Assembly (NCBI RefSeq): GCF_000196615.1
Contig: NC_014306.1
Location: forward strand, 62,001-126,000
DNA from: Erwinia billingiae Eb661
GTDB taxonomy: Bacteria > Pseudomonadota > Gammaproteobacteria > Enterobacterales > Enterobacteriaceae
DNA length: 64,000 nt
Direction of reading: 5' to 3'
This document shows positions 49,710 through 57,524 of the stretch, piece by piece; position 1 is the first letter of the stretch; every line of letters begins with the position of its first letter. The translations under genes and the position numbers were made by a program. The notes under the pieces are model-generated. The model worked only from the letters and a program-made list of their open reading frames with translations. It did not search any database and was not told the DNA's origin.

Positions 49710-52097
49710 ATGACAGACATGAAACGAGGGCGTTTAGCACCTTCATCTACTACAACATACCCCGGCGCGCAGCCTGAGCCTGTCGGGGCTTTTGCATGGA
49801 ACGCACCGCAACCGCCAGCATTTGACGAAATCGACCGTTCACCTTCAGTGATCCGCTATCGCAATCTGGATGGTGAAGAACGCCGCATCTCAGTATTCGA
49901 TTACTGCGGTCAGAAAAAGATGGGTGACTCCGAAGCACGGATGTTACGCCGCCGGTTGCAGGCGTTGCCGCAGTATATTCGGCGTTATTACGAGCTACGT
50001 TTAACTACCATCGAACAAAATCAGGGTAATAAGAAAGCGTCTATGTGGTTGAAAAATACCTTTGGCCGCTTTGTTCTTCCTCGTATCGACGATGTAAATG
50101 GCAAATACCTCCCCCCGGGTGCGTTGCCAGGGCCGCTTTTCGATCTACGTGATGATTTCAACCGCATTCCGTGGGCTGGTAAGCGTGAATTAAAAAAGCT
50201 CTCTTACCGTCTGGCTGATCGGTTAACCACTGAACTCATTAGTGAGGTAAATCACCAGGTAGAGCGTCATGGTGATTATGAATTTGCAATCATTTCCGGC
50301 TTTGGACGCGCTGGATGGCTTATCACCCACCTGAACATGACGGCACCGGGCTGGCAGGCGTACTGCAAAGAAGAACTTTCTGCTGAAGATGCACTGCGCG
50401 GCGCGGCCCGCATAGAGTCACCTTCCTGGTGGTTGCGTCGCCTGCGTCGCCTCCATGACCAGTGGCGTGAGCATCTGATGGTGGCCGCTGGTTACGTCTC
50501 CAAAAAAGCGAAGCCCTATTGCAGCGAGCCTTGCCTCAAGGAATGGTCCGCTCAGAAAAAAGCTAATCGCGAATATATCAACGCTCATGAGCTGGAAGAT
50601 AAAGAAACCGGCGAGCGCATTTCCCTGGCTGACAAAGTTAATGGCAGCGTTGCCAATAAGAATATACGCCGCGCTGAACTGATGGCCCGTATGCGTGGAT
50701 TTGAGGATCTGGCTAAAGCTGAAGGCTTAGTAGGTGAGTTTTACACGCTGACCGCGCCGTCAAAGTTTCACTCTATGCAGCGCAGCGGCAAGCGCAATAA
50801 CAAATATAACGGTTCCAGCCCACGCGAAACCCAGCGTTACCTCTGCAACGTGTGGGCGAAAGTTCGCGCTAAATGGAAGCGTGAAGGCATCCGCACGTTC
50901 GGTTTCCGCGTTACCGAGCCGCATCACGATGGTACGCCGCACTGGCATGCGCTGTTGTTCTTCCAGCCGGAAGATGTGGATTTTGCGCGTGCGATTTTCC
51001 GAAAATATGCGCTGAAGGTAGATGGCAATGAGAAAGGGGCGGAGGAAAACCGCTTTATGCACGTTCCGATCGATGAACAATTCGGATCGGCAACCGGATA
51101 TATCGCCAAGTACATTTCTAAAAATATCGACGCGCACGGGATGGATGGCGAGACGGACGATGAAAGCGGTGAGCTGCTAACAGAGATGTCCGCACGCGTC
51201 AGCGCGTGGGCCTCGCGCTGGAACATCCGACAGTTTCAGCAGATTGGCGGCGCACCGGTCACTGTTTATCGTGAGCTGGGCCGCCTGCGCGATCGTGATC
51301 TCTGGTTATTCCCTGAAATCGTCCCGGCGCAGATTGCTGCTGGTCAATATGACTGGGCGGGATATGTCACGGCTCAGGGGGGTCCGCTGGTTCCCCGAGA
51401 TCTTCTGCGCGTGCGTCTGAACTATGAAATCACCGAAAACGGCAATGACTACGGCGATGACGTGAGTCACATCACCGGAGTTTACTCTCCGTTTGAGCCT
51501 GCATCCTCGGTTATCTATACCCGCACCACCAGTTACCAGATCGTCCGCAAGGTTGAAGAAAATGCCGATCGGGGTGTTGCCGTGGGTGTTGACCTGGCTT
51601 TATCAGGCGGCCCCGCCGCCCCTCGGAGTTCTGTCAATAACTGTACGCGGGAGCCGCGGAAGTCAAAAAAAACCGCTGTATCAAGCACGGTCAAGGCTGA
51701 CCATGCGGTATCGAAAGCAGCAGTCACTGACGAAAAAATTTGGGAGGGGGTTGGGTTTGAGAAAATGACGCGTAAGCAGCGCAGGGCTTTCAATCAGCAC
51801 CTGGCTAGCCAGTGCGAAAAGCCTCGGTCAGTTGTTGAAAGTGCCATTGATATTAAGCCGGACCGGGCTAGGTATATTACCGATTTTGCAGAAAGTTGCG
51901 GCATGAGCCTGACAGGGATGGAAGCGCAGGCGCTGGCAGCTGGTGAGGTTATAACTTTGGGCGGTAAACGTTGGTATGCCCAGGCTGACGGGGCTATCCG
52001 TGATGCCGGTCGCAGCGACGAAGAGATTAAAAGTGGGCTAATGAGCCGGGTTTATCAGCTTGCCCACACAAACCGACACCAGTTTGGACAAGAATGA
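49710..52097 (+). CDS. P2 gpA-like rolling-circle replication initiator
   Basis: This 795-residue HUH endonuclease nicks the phage origin to start rolling-circle replication. The metal motif is HHDGTPHWH (residues 405-413) and the two catalytic tyrosines are Tyr464 and Tyr468 in YIAKYISKN, as in P2 gpA. Upstream it has TLTAPSKFH and RYLCNVWAKVRAKWKREG. The ATG at 49710 is the best start (MTDMKRGRLAPSS); a 43-codon longer frame is hydrophobic and atypical. In P2 the origin is inside this gene. Confidence 0.93.
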   Translation: MTDMKRGRLAPSSTTTYPGAQPEPVGAFAWNAPQPPAFDEIDRSPSVIRYRNLDGEERRISVFDYCGQKKMGDSEARMLRRRLQALPQYIRRYYELRLTTIEQNQGNKKASMWLKNTFGRFVLPRIDDVNGKYLPPGALPGPLFDLRDDFNRIPWAGKRELKKLSYRLADRLTTELISEVNHQVERHGDYEFAIISGFGRAGWLITHLNMTAPGWQAYCKEELSAEDALRGAARIESPSWWLRRLRRLHDQWREHLMVAAGYVSKKAKPYCSEPCLKEWSAQKKANREYINAHELEDKETGERISLADKVNGSVANKNIRRAELMARMRGFEDLAKAEGLVGEFYTLTAPSKFHSMQRSGKRNNKYNGSSPRETQRYLCNVWAKVRAKWKREGIRTFGFRVTEPHHDGTPHWHALLFFQPEDVDFARAIFRKYALKVDGNEKGAEENRFMHVPIDEQFGSATGYIAKYISKNIDAHGMDGETDDESGELLTEMSARVSAWASRWNIRQFQQIGGAPVTVYRELGRLRDRDLWLFPEIVPAQIAAGQYDWAGYVTAQGGPLVPRDLLRVRLNYEITENGNDYGDDVSHITGVYSPFEPASSVIYTRTTSYQIVRKVEENADRGVAVGVDLALSGGPAAPRSSVNNCTREPRKSKKTAVSSTVKADHAVSKAAVTDEKIWEGVGFEKMTRKQRRAFNQHLASQCEKPRSVVESAIDIKPDRARYITDFAESCGMSLTGMEAQALAAGEVITLGGKRWYAQADGAIRDAGRSDEEIKSGLMSRVYQLAHTNRHQFGQE

Positions 52098-52391
52098 CCG
52101 TTCTGTCCGGAAAGTGAGGTTTAGCCGTACAGCACTTACGAGGTTCGGTCTGAACGGCTACTGTTTACCATATGAGACATTATATATTTTATCTTAAGAC
52201 CATCTGGATCAGGATTTATTTACTATTAGCTGAGGGGGATACTTAACACCGGAGGGCAGATAAATGCATGAGAGACTCTTTGCATACCCTAATTTAATTT
52301 TTAGTACATCCATCGAAAATTTTATCCTTATATGATGTGGTATCTATAGCTTGCAGTGTTTTAAATGTGCGCACATACACTTTTAAATATT
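52098..52391. other. Non-coding gap after gene A with an inverted repeat
   Basis: These 294 bp become AT-rich from about 52170 on. An inverted repeat TAGCCGT (52122-52128) / ACGGCTA (52154-52160) follows gene A; with no T run it is more a structured 3' end than a clear terminator. No ORF is supported. The base composition shift marks the start of the cargo slot. Confidence 0.45.
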
Positions 52392-53210
52392 TTACTTTAG
52401 CCAGTTTCTACGTTTTCTTGCCAATGCGTAAGGTGTTAAGAGGTAGGGGAATAATTCCTCAATAAATGGGATTGGTTGTTCTTTACTACCCTTTGATTGG
52501 TCAATTCTGAAGATGGCTGATCTTAACTTACAAAGTATGTCATAGTAAGGATATAATATTGCTACAATTTCAGCAGCAAGATATGGCGATAATTTGGTTA
52601 CTTTCCAGTTAATTACAATGAAGTCAACCTCTGACATGATATAGCCATCCAAACTGAAAAATTGACTATATGTAAACTTTCCGCTTCGATCTACAATTCT
52701 TATTGCATCATCTACAATTTTATCTCTTTTGCTAGGTGGGATATATTCCCAAAAAGCAGATTCAATAATGTTGTTCCATAATTCTAGAGGGTTGGGAGTC
52801 TTTTTTTTAGAATTTGTGATCGTGTTGAGAACATAGTAGCGTGATTGGTCTCCAAACTCTGAAAGCATGTTTATTATATCAGTTTGAATTTCATTTAGAA
52901 TAAGGTGATCATTTCCTTTCGAGTGTTTTTTGCCAACTTCAAGAACGGCTTTGTACAGAGATTTGATATCGTGCCCTAAAGACCTTATTTCTTTAAAGTC
53001 TGGTTTTTTTAAGTCATGATCGATCATGTACTGAAGGATATAAATTATCTTAAAAAAACGCTCTAAGCCAATTGATAGTTGGAAAAAAGAGGCATAAAAA
53101 GTACCTTTATCAGTTATGGTGCACTTATTAAGCGATGTTAGGCCGCCTCGAATTGATGAGCTTGCTAATGAGGCTTCAACTAAAAAATTTTGGTATGATT
53201 CGGTGTACAT
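52392..53210 (-). CDS. AT-rich cargo protein, 272 aa, weakly HEPN-like
   Basis: This 272-residue, mainly helical protein is far more AT-rich than its neighbours and runs against gene A. Residues 40-90 (FYASFFQLSIGLERFFKIIYIL, then EIRSLGHDIKSLYKAVLE) look like a HEPN-type helical pair, with Arg76-x3-His80 in place of the usual R-x4-6-H. This is a pattern impression only. In P2 this slot holds the tin and old exclusion genes, so a role in phage exclusion or defence is possible. I do not recognise a named family. Confidence 0.7.
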   Translation of the reverse strand: MYTESYQNFLVEASLASSSIRGGLTSLNKCTITDKGTFYASFFQLSIGLERFFKIIYILQYMIDHDLKKPDFKEIRSLGHDIKSLYKAVLEVGKKHSKGNDHLILNEIQTDIINMLSEFGDQSRYYVLNTITNSKKKTPNPLELWNNIIESAFWEYIPPSKRDKIVDDAIRIVDRSGKFTYSQFFSLDGYIMSEVDFIVINWKVTKLSPYLAAEIVAILYPYYDILCKLRSAIFRIDQSKGSKEQPIPFIEELFPYLLTPYALARKRRNWLK

Positions 53211-53859
53211 TTCCGTCCTTCAATTCTATTGTGAATTTTAAAATGGTAATTATTATAGCATAACACAATTTTACTAATTGAAGTATATTGCAAAGCGGAA
53301 TGAAATTTTCATGCATTAACTTCCATATATAATCAGCAGTAATTATTTCGTAAAGTATAGTAATGGCCACTTTTCAATTGACTAATCATTTTCATTATCA
53401 CTCATTATTGGTAGCTCTAAGTTTTCGGCACCCTCTAAGAGTAAATATAAATATTAACATGAATAATTTAATTAGATGAATCTTTCATTAACTCAACTTG
53501 CTGTTTAGAATCTCCTGAGAAAAATCTATTTGGAATAAAGAAATTAAATCCCCTAATATGTGATAAAACCTAAAGCTTATATTCAGTATTTGCCCAAGTT
53601 AAGGGGGTTTTAGTTTGACCCTTTGACTTTTAGGGCGAATGCGGACAAATCATTAAATCCATATTAGGTTAACGTCCGCATCTCGCTCGACGTTGCCCAA
53701 GAAATCAGTCACGATTTGTTGATGATGATCAAGTAGTTTGCACCAAGTAGTAAAGTAAATTGCAAAGGTACAGTCAAGTTAATGCTAATACCTCTGAAGC
53801 ATAATTAACCAGATAACTCTGAAAAAACGCGGCTGATTACCCTCTCGTTTGCACTTTTC
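53211..53859. other. AT-rich non-coding stretch of the cargo slot
   Basis: About 650 bp without a supported gene. A 64-codon minus-strand frame at 53176-53370 overlaps the 272-aa gene and looks spurious. The first part should hold the promoter of the leftward gene. An inverted repeat ATGCGGAC (53639-53646) / GTCCGCAT (53674-53681) could be an operator or structured RNA element. Confidence 0.45.
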
Positions 53860-53888
53860 TTGACCTGTCCGCTGTTCGCAGATATATA
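53860..53888 (+). promoter_or_regulatory. Strong sigma-70-like promoter before the 103-aa gene
   Basis: TTGACC and TATATA are separated by exactly 17 bp, 35 bp before the start codon of the 103-aa gene. It could allow expression of the cargo from the silent prophage. Confidence 0.7.
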
Positions 53889-53922
53889 GAAAACGAGTTC
53901 AACCCGCCCGGAGCGGTTACCT

Positions 53923-54234
53923 ATGAAAGTCTACGACACTAATTATCCCCCTGATACCTTTGGCCGCATCCGCATGGGGCTAATTAAAGAGTTGTATCTG
54001 ACTTACACGGGTTTCTCGAAACCTGCTGGCGGCGACCATCTTCGTATAAGCTGCACATATCAAGGCGTGGTCCGTGACGTGATCACCCTAAAGATTACCT
54101 CTGCGGTTGTAAGCACTGATACTGCTGACACTGTGCTGATAAAAGTAGAAGGGATGCTCGCTGATATGGCTAAGATCGCCGGTGATAAAAACGGTTGGTC
54201 TTACCGCGATCACCTCCCGAGCCTCCAATCCTAG
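53923..54234 (+). CDS. Cargo protein of unknown function, 103 aa
   Basis: This 103-residue protein has a GAGCGG site before its ATG and a strong promoter upstream. It looks like a compact alpha/beta domain (LKITSAVVSTDTADTVLIKVEGMLADMAKIAG). I recognise no family. It ends before a hairpin, so it is transcribed on its own ahead of the ImmA/IrrE-PIN pair. Confidence 0.65.
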   Translation: MKVYDTNYPPDTFGRIRMGLIKELYLTYTGFSKPAGGDHLRISCTYQGVVRDVITLKITSAVVSTDTADTVLIKVEGMLADMAKIAGDKNGWSYRDHLPSLQS

Positions 54235-54280
54235 GAACTTTTGACGTTTCTAAGCATCAGATTAGGTAAGCAAACTACCC

Positions 54281-54326
54281 AAGAGCACACCTAACAAAGC
54301 AAAAAAGGTGTGTTTTCTGCTCTTTT
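54281..54326 (+). terminator. Putative terminator between 103-aa gene and ImmA pair
   Basis: Nested inverted repeats: AAGAGCA (54281-54287) with TGCTCTT (54318-54324), and CACACCT with AGGTGTG followed by TTTT inside. Either could stop transcription; the inner loop is long, so strength is uncertain. Confidence 0.45.
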
Positions 54327-54412
54327 AGGCCTATAGTACGCCCGTTTTTTATGCCATAACTATTACATTAAAAAGGCACGCCACAGCAATCAACATAAAT
54401 GCGGAGGCTCAC

Positions 54413-55411
54413 ATGACGGAACACAAGCCGATGGAGCGTATCTACCAAAAAATTAAGCTCGCTGGTTTTAATCCAGCGTTTATGAAAGCCATGCTGCCTG
54501 ATTGGTGGGATGATGAACTTGCTTGTACCCCATCAGGTCAGCAGTATGCTGCTCTGCATCTCGCACGCATTTTTAGTTTGGCCCCAGAAAGCCTTCGGGA
54601 TGATGCCGAGCACGTGCTTTTTTCTTTTGGTAGCACGCACAAATTTAAACATCGAGTGAATGTTGATGAAGCATCACTGGATGTTGCTACGGCAATCGCT
54701 TATTCCGCCGCAAAAATCGCTGTAAGCAACTTCAAAACAGTTTACGATCCATCCATTAGTCTTGAATGGAGTGACGTCAGGAATTATATTCTGGCAGATA
54801 ATCCGTATGTTAATCTTGAATCTTTGCTTAGTTTCTGCAACAAGGTTGGAATACCTGTAATTTTTATAAGTAAATTCCCTTCCAAAGCTAATAAAATGGC
54901 AGGGCTTGCCCTTAAAGTTTATGACCGACCTGCAATTGTTCTTACTCAAGGTCGTTCTCACGGTTATATGCTTTTTGATTTGGCGCACGAGTTGGGCCAC
55001 ATAGCAAAAGGACATCTTAACGAGGCTAACGGAGAATGCCTTGTTGACCGTAAAATTGAGCAGAACTCAACTGATCATAAAGAGCTTGAGGCCAATCAAT
55101 TTGCTTTTGGTGTTATCACCGGTCAGGAGGGTATTCAGTTTGTGCATGAAGAGCATGGATTAAATGCACCTCAATTAGCTGCTGGTGCTTTAGAAACAGC
55201 TCGCTTACGCCGTATTGATCCGACACATGTTGCACTAAATTATTGCTTCGGATTACGGCGCTGGTCTTTGGCAAGCAGCACATTAAAAATTCTGTGTAAT
55301 GGCTTGCCGTCTGATCAGGAAGTTGTAAAAAGAATGATGATCGAGGGAATTGATCTTAGTGAGATTGATGAAGATGATTTGAGTATGATTAAAAAATTGT
55401 CTGGAGAATAA
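54413..55411 (+). CDS. ImmA/IrrE-family metallopeptidase
   Basis: This 332-residue protein has the COG2856 ImmA/IrrE zinc protease core: His192-Glu193-Leu-Gly-His196 in DLAHELGHIAKGH, with a third ligand in HKELEANQFAF (Glu226 is likely). The N-terminal part (LPDWWDDELACTPSGQQYAALHLARIFSL) is the typical pre-domain of ImmA proteins that lack an HTH. ImmA proteases cleave phage or mobile-element repressors. GGAGG precedes the ATG. Its stop is 2 bp before the PIN-like gene, so the two are made together. Confidence 0.82.
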   Translation: MTEHKPMERIYQKIKLAGFNPAFMKAMLPDWWDDELACTPSGQQYAALHLARIFSLAPESLRDDAEHVLFSFGSTHKFKHRVNVDEASLDVATAIAYSAAKIAVSNFKTVYDPSISLEWSDVRNYILADNPYVNLESLLSFCNKVGIPVIFISKFPSKANKMAGLALKVYDRPAIVLTQGRSHGYMLFDLAHELGHIAKGHLNEANGECLVDRKIEQNSTDHKELEANQFAFGVITGQEGIQFVHEEHGLNAPQLAAGALETARLRRIDPTHVALNYCFGLRRWSLASSTLKILCNGLPSDQEVVKRMMIEGIDLSEIDEDDLSMIKKLSGE

Positions 55412-55413
55412 AT

Positions 55414-56058
55414 GTGATTGTTCTTTCGGATAATGATGTAATCATAAAATTAGCACAGTGTAATCTGATACCTAGCTTAAATACTATATTTGGGTATGAG
55501 ATGGGTGAGATATACGTTAATCCGGCCGCAAAGTTTCAAATATTGAAGAAGAAAGATAAAGCTCTCCGGATGTGTGGAAGTGAGTTGGTTGTTCAGCGCG
55601 TAGGTGAATTCCTTGAGGCTGTTCAACCGATTCCAGAAGTAAAAGATAATTCATTAATTGAGACACTACAGTCTATCCCGAAAATTGACGAGGGTGAGCA
55701 GTTACTGCTGGCCACTTGTATGGAAAATCCAGATTCGATTTTCATGACAGGTGACAAAAATTGCCTTTCAGCGGTCATGCAAAACCAAGACAAACTTTCT
55801 GGATTTCATGCGAGATTGATTAACTCAGTAGTTACCTTCGAAAGCGCAATTTTGTTGTCGGTAGAATCACTTGGTTTTGAAACAGTGCTGGCACAACTTC
55901 GCTCTCATCCTAAAGCTACCGAAGATGGTTTGATGCGTGCAGCCCTTAGCTCTGATCACTACGATGGTGTCTGTGGTTGTTTCTTTTCATTCACTCGTGC
56001 TCATTACGATTATCTGGCCTTTAAGACGCGATTACCCGAGCAAGGATGGCTATTGTAA
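55414..56058 (+). CDS. PIN-like domain protein paired with ImmA/IrrE
   Basis: This 214-residue protein starts with GTG (CTGGAG 7 nt upstream). The acidic set of a PIN nuclease can be seen: Asp6 and Asp8 (SDNDVIIKLA), Glu93/Glu95 (IDEGEQLLLA) and Asp114 (MTGDKNCLSA). PIN domains are metal-dependent ribonucleases, often toxins. An ImmA/IrrE protease just upstream is a known partner type for PIN-like toxins. Function as toxin, exclusion or defence effector is inferred. A strong terminator follows 5 bp after the stop. Confidence 0.72.
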   Translation: MIVLSDNDVIIKLAQCNLIPSLNTIFGYEMGEIYVNPAAKFQILKKKDKALRMCGSELVVQRVGEFLEAVQPIPEVKDNSLIETLQSIPKIDEGEQLLLATCMENPDSIFMTGDKNCLSAVMQNQDKLSGFHARLINSVVTFESAILLSVESLGFETVLAQLRSHPKATEDGLMRAALSSDHYDGVCGCFFSFTRAHYDYLAFKTRLPEQGWLL

Positions 56059-56062
56059 TAAG

Positions 56063-56092
56063 AAAACGGGAGGCCAGTTGCCTCCCGTTTTT
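56063..56092 (+). terminator. Strong terminator after the PIN-like gene
   Basis: A perfect stem of about 12 bp with core ACGGGAGGC / GCCTCCCGT, a 5-nt loop and a T run. It closes the ImmA-PIN operon before cos. Confidence 0.93.
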
Positions 56093-56252
56093 ATTAGTAA
56101 AACTTGCAGAGGTTGAGTCTTTAGTTTTCAGTGCAAGAAAACGTACCACTTTGCACAAATTTTTAAATGTGTCGTTTGCCAGTCCGCCCCAGCGGCGGCG
56201 CGGGATTGGCTGGGTTGCAAAAGTGCAAAAAAAGGCACCCTTTTCATGCGCG

Positions 56253-56271
56253 GGCGAGGCGGGGGAGCAGT
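56253..56271 (+). other. P2-type cos site
   Basis: The bases GGCGAGGCGGGG are the start of the 19-nt cohesive end of P2 as I recall it, followed by a GGAGCAGT variant. The site lies where P2 has cos, between the tin/old slot and gene Q. Flanking sequence (56150-56340) is GC-rich with G runs and holds no gene. The terminase P/M pair should cut here. Confidence 0.82.
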
Positions 56272-56381
56272 CGCGCGCTGAGGGGGTAAGGTGGGGGGAT
56301 TTATTTAAATGGCAAAATTGGCCGAAAATCGGCGCATGGCTCGCTTATTAGTGGTTGAGGCGTGTCGTTGCATGCGTAAAG

Positions 56382-56413
56382 AAAAAGCCCCGCAGCGTGG
56401 CGCTGAGGGGCTT
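56382..56413 (-). terminator. Terminator of the P-Q operon
   Basis: Read leftward, an AGCCCC..AGCG / CGCT..GGGGCT hairpin ends in five T, 38 bp after the portal stop codon. Confidence 0.88.
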
Positions 56414-56450
56414 AGGTTGGAGGTGTGATAATCGGGTAAAAGTGGCTGTG

Positions 56451-57521
56451 TCAGCTGCGGGCCGCGGTCTCCGCCAGCGCGTATGGTGTGAAGTCGAATA
56501 CCTCAATGCCTAACCAGTCGTTAAGATCCTTTAGCACTGACTGAATCGGATACAGTTCGTTGATTGCGAAGACCTTCGCAGCCTTCTCAATATCACCTAG
56601 GCCGCCAGTGTTGTTAGGCAGCACACCCATCAGCTGAGGCGGTACTCGGTGAATCGCCAGCATGTCATCACGGGTCGCGTCCTTAATACCGGTGAATTCA
56701 TCCTTTGCCGCGATCTGGCTGAATGGCAGGATTTGCAGGCCGTCCTTCTTCCCGCCCGCCGCGTAAACGAACAGGTTTTTAAACGCGCCGCCGCCTCTGG
56801 CATCCTTCAGTGACCTCTTCAGCTTTTCCACGTCCCCGCTGTTTGCAACCGGATCGGTTAGATAAACAATTACCCCCGCGTGGCTGCCGTTGATGTAGTA
56901 ATTGCGGCGGAACAGCGTGGCCTCTCCATTCAGCAGGATGGACTGCATTGCTGACATATATTCAGGTGTCCCGTAAATCTCCTGGTGAATGCTCGGGCTG
57001 CGCAGGTGATAGACCTTGCCTGGCGGGAAGGCGTAATCCTCCCCGTAGTAGGTGACAAACCAATACTGATCGAGATCTTCCCCGCGCCGGGTGTACTTCG
57101 CCAGGCTGTGCTTGAGCTTTAACGGCTGGCCGAGCATGTTTTCCCTCAGCTCCAGATAAGCATTTCCAAACACCAGGTAATCCATGATGAAGGCGCTGGC
57201 ATCCTGCCGGGACAGCAACGGGTGCGGTTTGAAGCAGGACATAATCACATTGCGTTTGAAAATTAGCGGCGACTGGTGGTGAACGGCGCCCTCCACCATG
57301 CGGGCCAGTCCATAAGTGCTGATCGGTGGTTCGTACCAGCGCCCGTTTTTTGCGCATTCCATGCAGTCCTGTAAATCGCGCTGATCCATGATTGCCGTCG
57401 GTTCCCCGAAGCTGAATGACTGGATTTCCTCAATCGGTTGCTGAAGTGAGTCGCCAGCTGGCAGGGATTCATTAGTCTTCACACAGCTGAGTGTGTTGTT
57501 GTTTTTACGGCTGCGGCTCAT
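56451..57521 (-). CDS. Phage portal protein (P2 gpQ)
   Basis: This 356-residue portal is close to P2 gpQ (344 aa): FSFGEPTAIMD, PPISTYGLARM, PHPLLSRQDASAFIMDYLVFGNAYLE, and HRVPPQLMGVLPNNTGGLGDIEKAAKVFAINEL near the end. The dodecameric portal forms the DNA entry vertex and binds terminase. It follows the terminase gene P by 3 bp, as in P2. Confidence 0.95.
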   Translation of the reverse strand: MSRSRKNNNTLSCVKTNESLPAGDSLQQPIEEIQSFSFGEPTAIMDQRDLQDCMECAKNGRWYEPPISTYGLARMVEGAVHHQSPLIFKRNVIMSCFKPHPLLSRQDASAFIMDYLVFGNAYLELRENMLGQPLKLKHSLAKYTRRGEDLDQYWFVTYYGEDYAFPPGKVYHLRSPSIHQEIYGTPEYMSAMQSILLNGEATLFRRNYYINGSHAGVIVYLTDPVANSGDVEKLKRSLKDARGGGAFKNLFVYAAGGKKDGLQILPFSQIAAKDEFTGIKDATRDDMLAIHRVPPQLMGVLPNNTGGLGDIEKAAKVFAINELYPIQSVLKDLNDWLGIEVFDFTPYALAETAARS

Positions 57522-57524
57522 TTT

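Larger units (their letters stand above)
56059..56450. other. Gene-free cos region
   Basis: 392 bp with no supported gene: the terminator of the cargo operon, the cos site and flanking terminase-binding DNA, then the terminator of the leftward Q operon. A 101-codon plus-strand frame here is a shadow of GC-rich packaging DNA. Confidence 0.7.

Noticed and set aside
49342..49713. 123-codon plus-strand ORF opposite the 90-aa moron
   Set aside because: The minus-strand frame has the good ribosome site and protein-like composition; this one is its shadow.
53176..53370. 64-codon minus-strand ORF upstream of the 272-aa gene
   Set aside because: It overlaps the start of the 272-aa gene, is extremely AT-rich and has no ribosome site.
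56046..56351. 101-codon ORF across the cos region
   Set aside because: It starts inside the PIN-like gene, runs through its terminator and the cos site, and reflects GC-rich packaging DNA.
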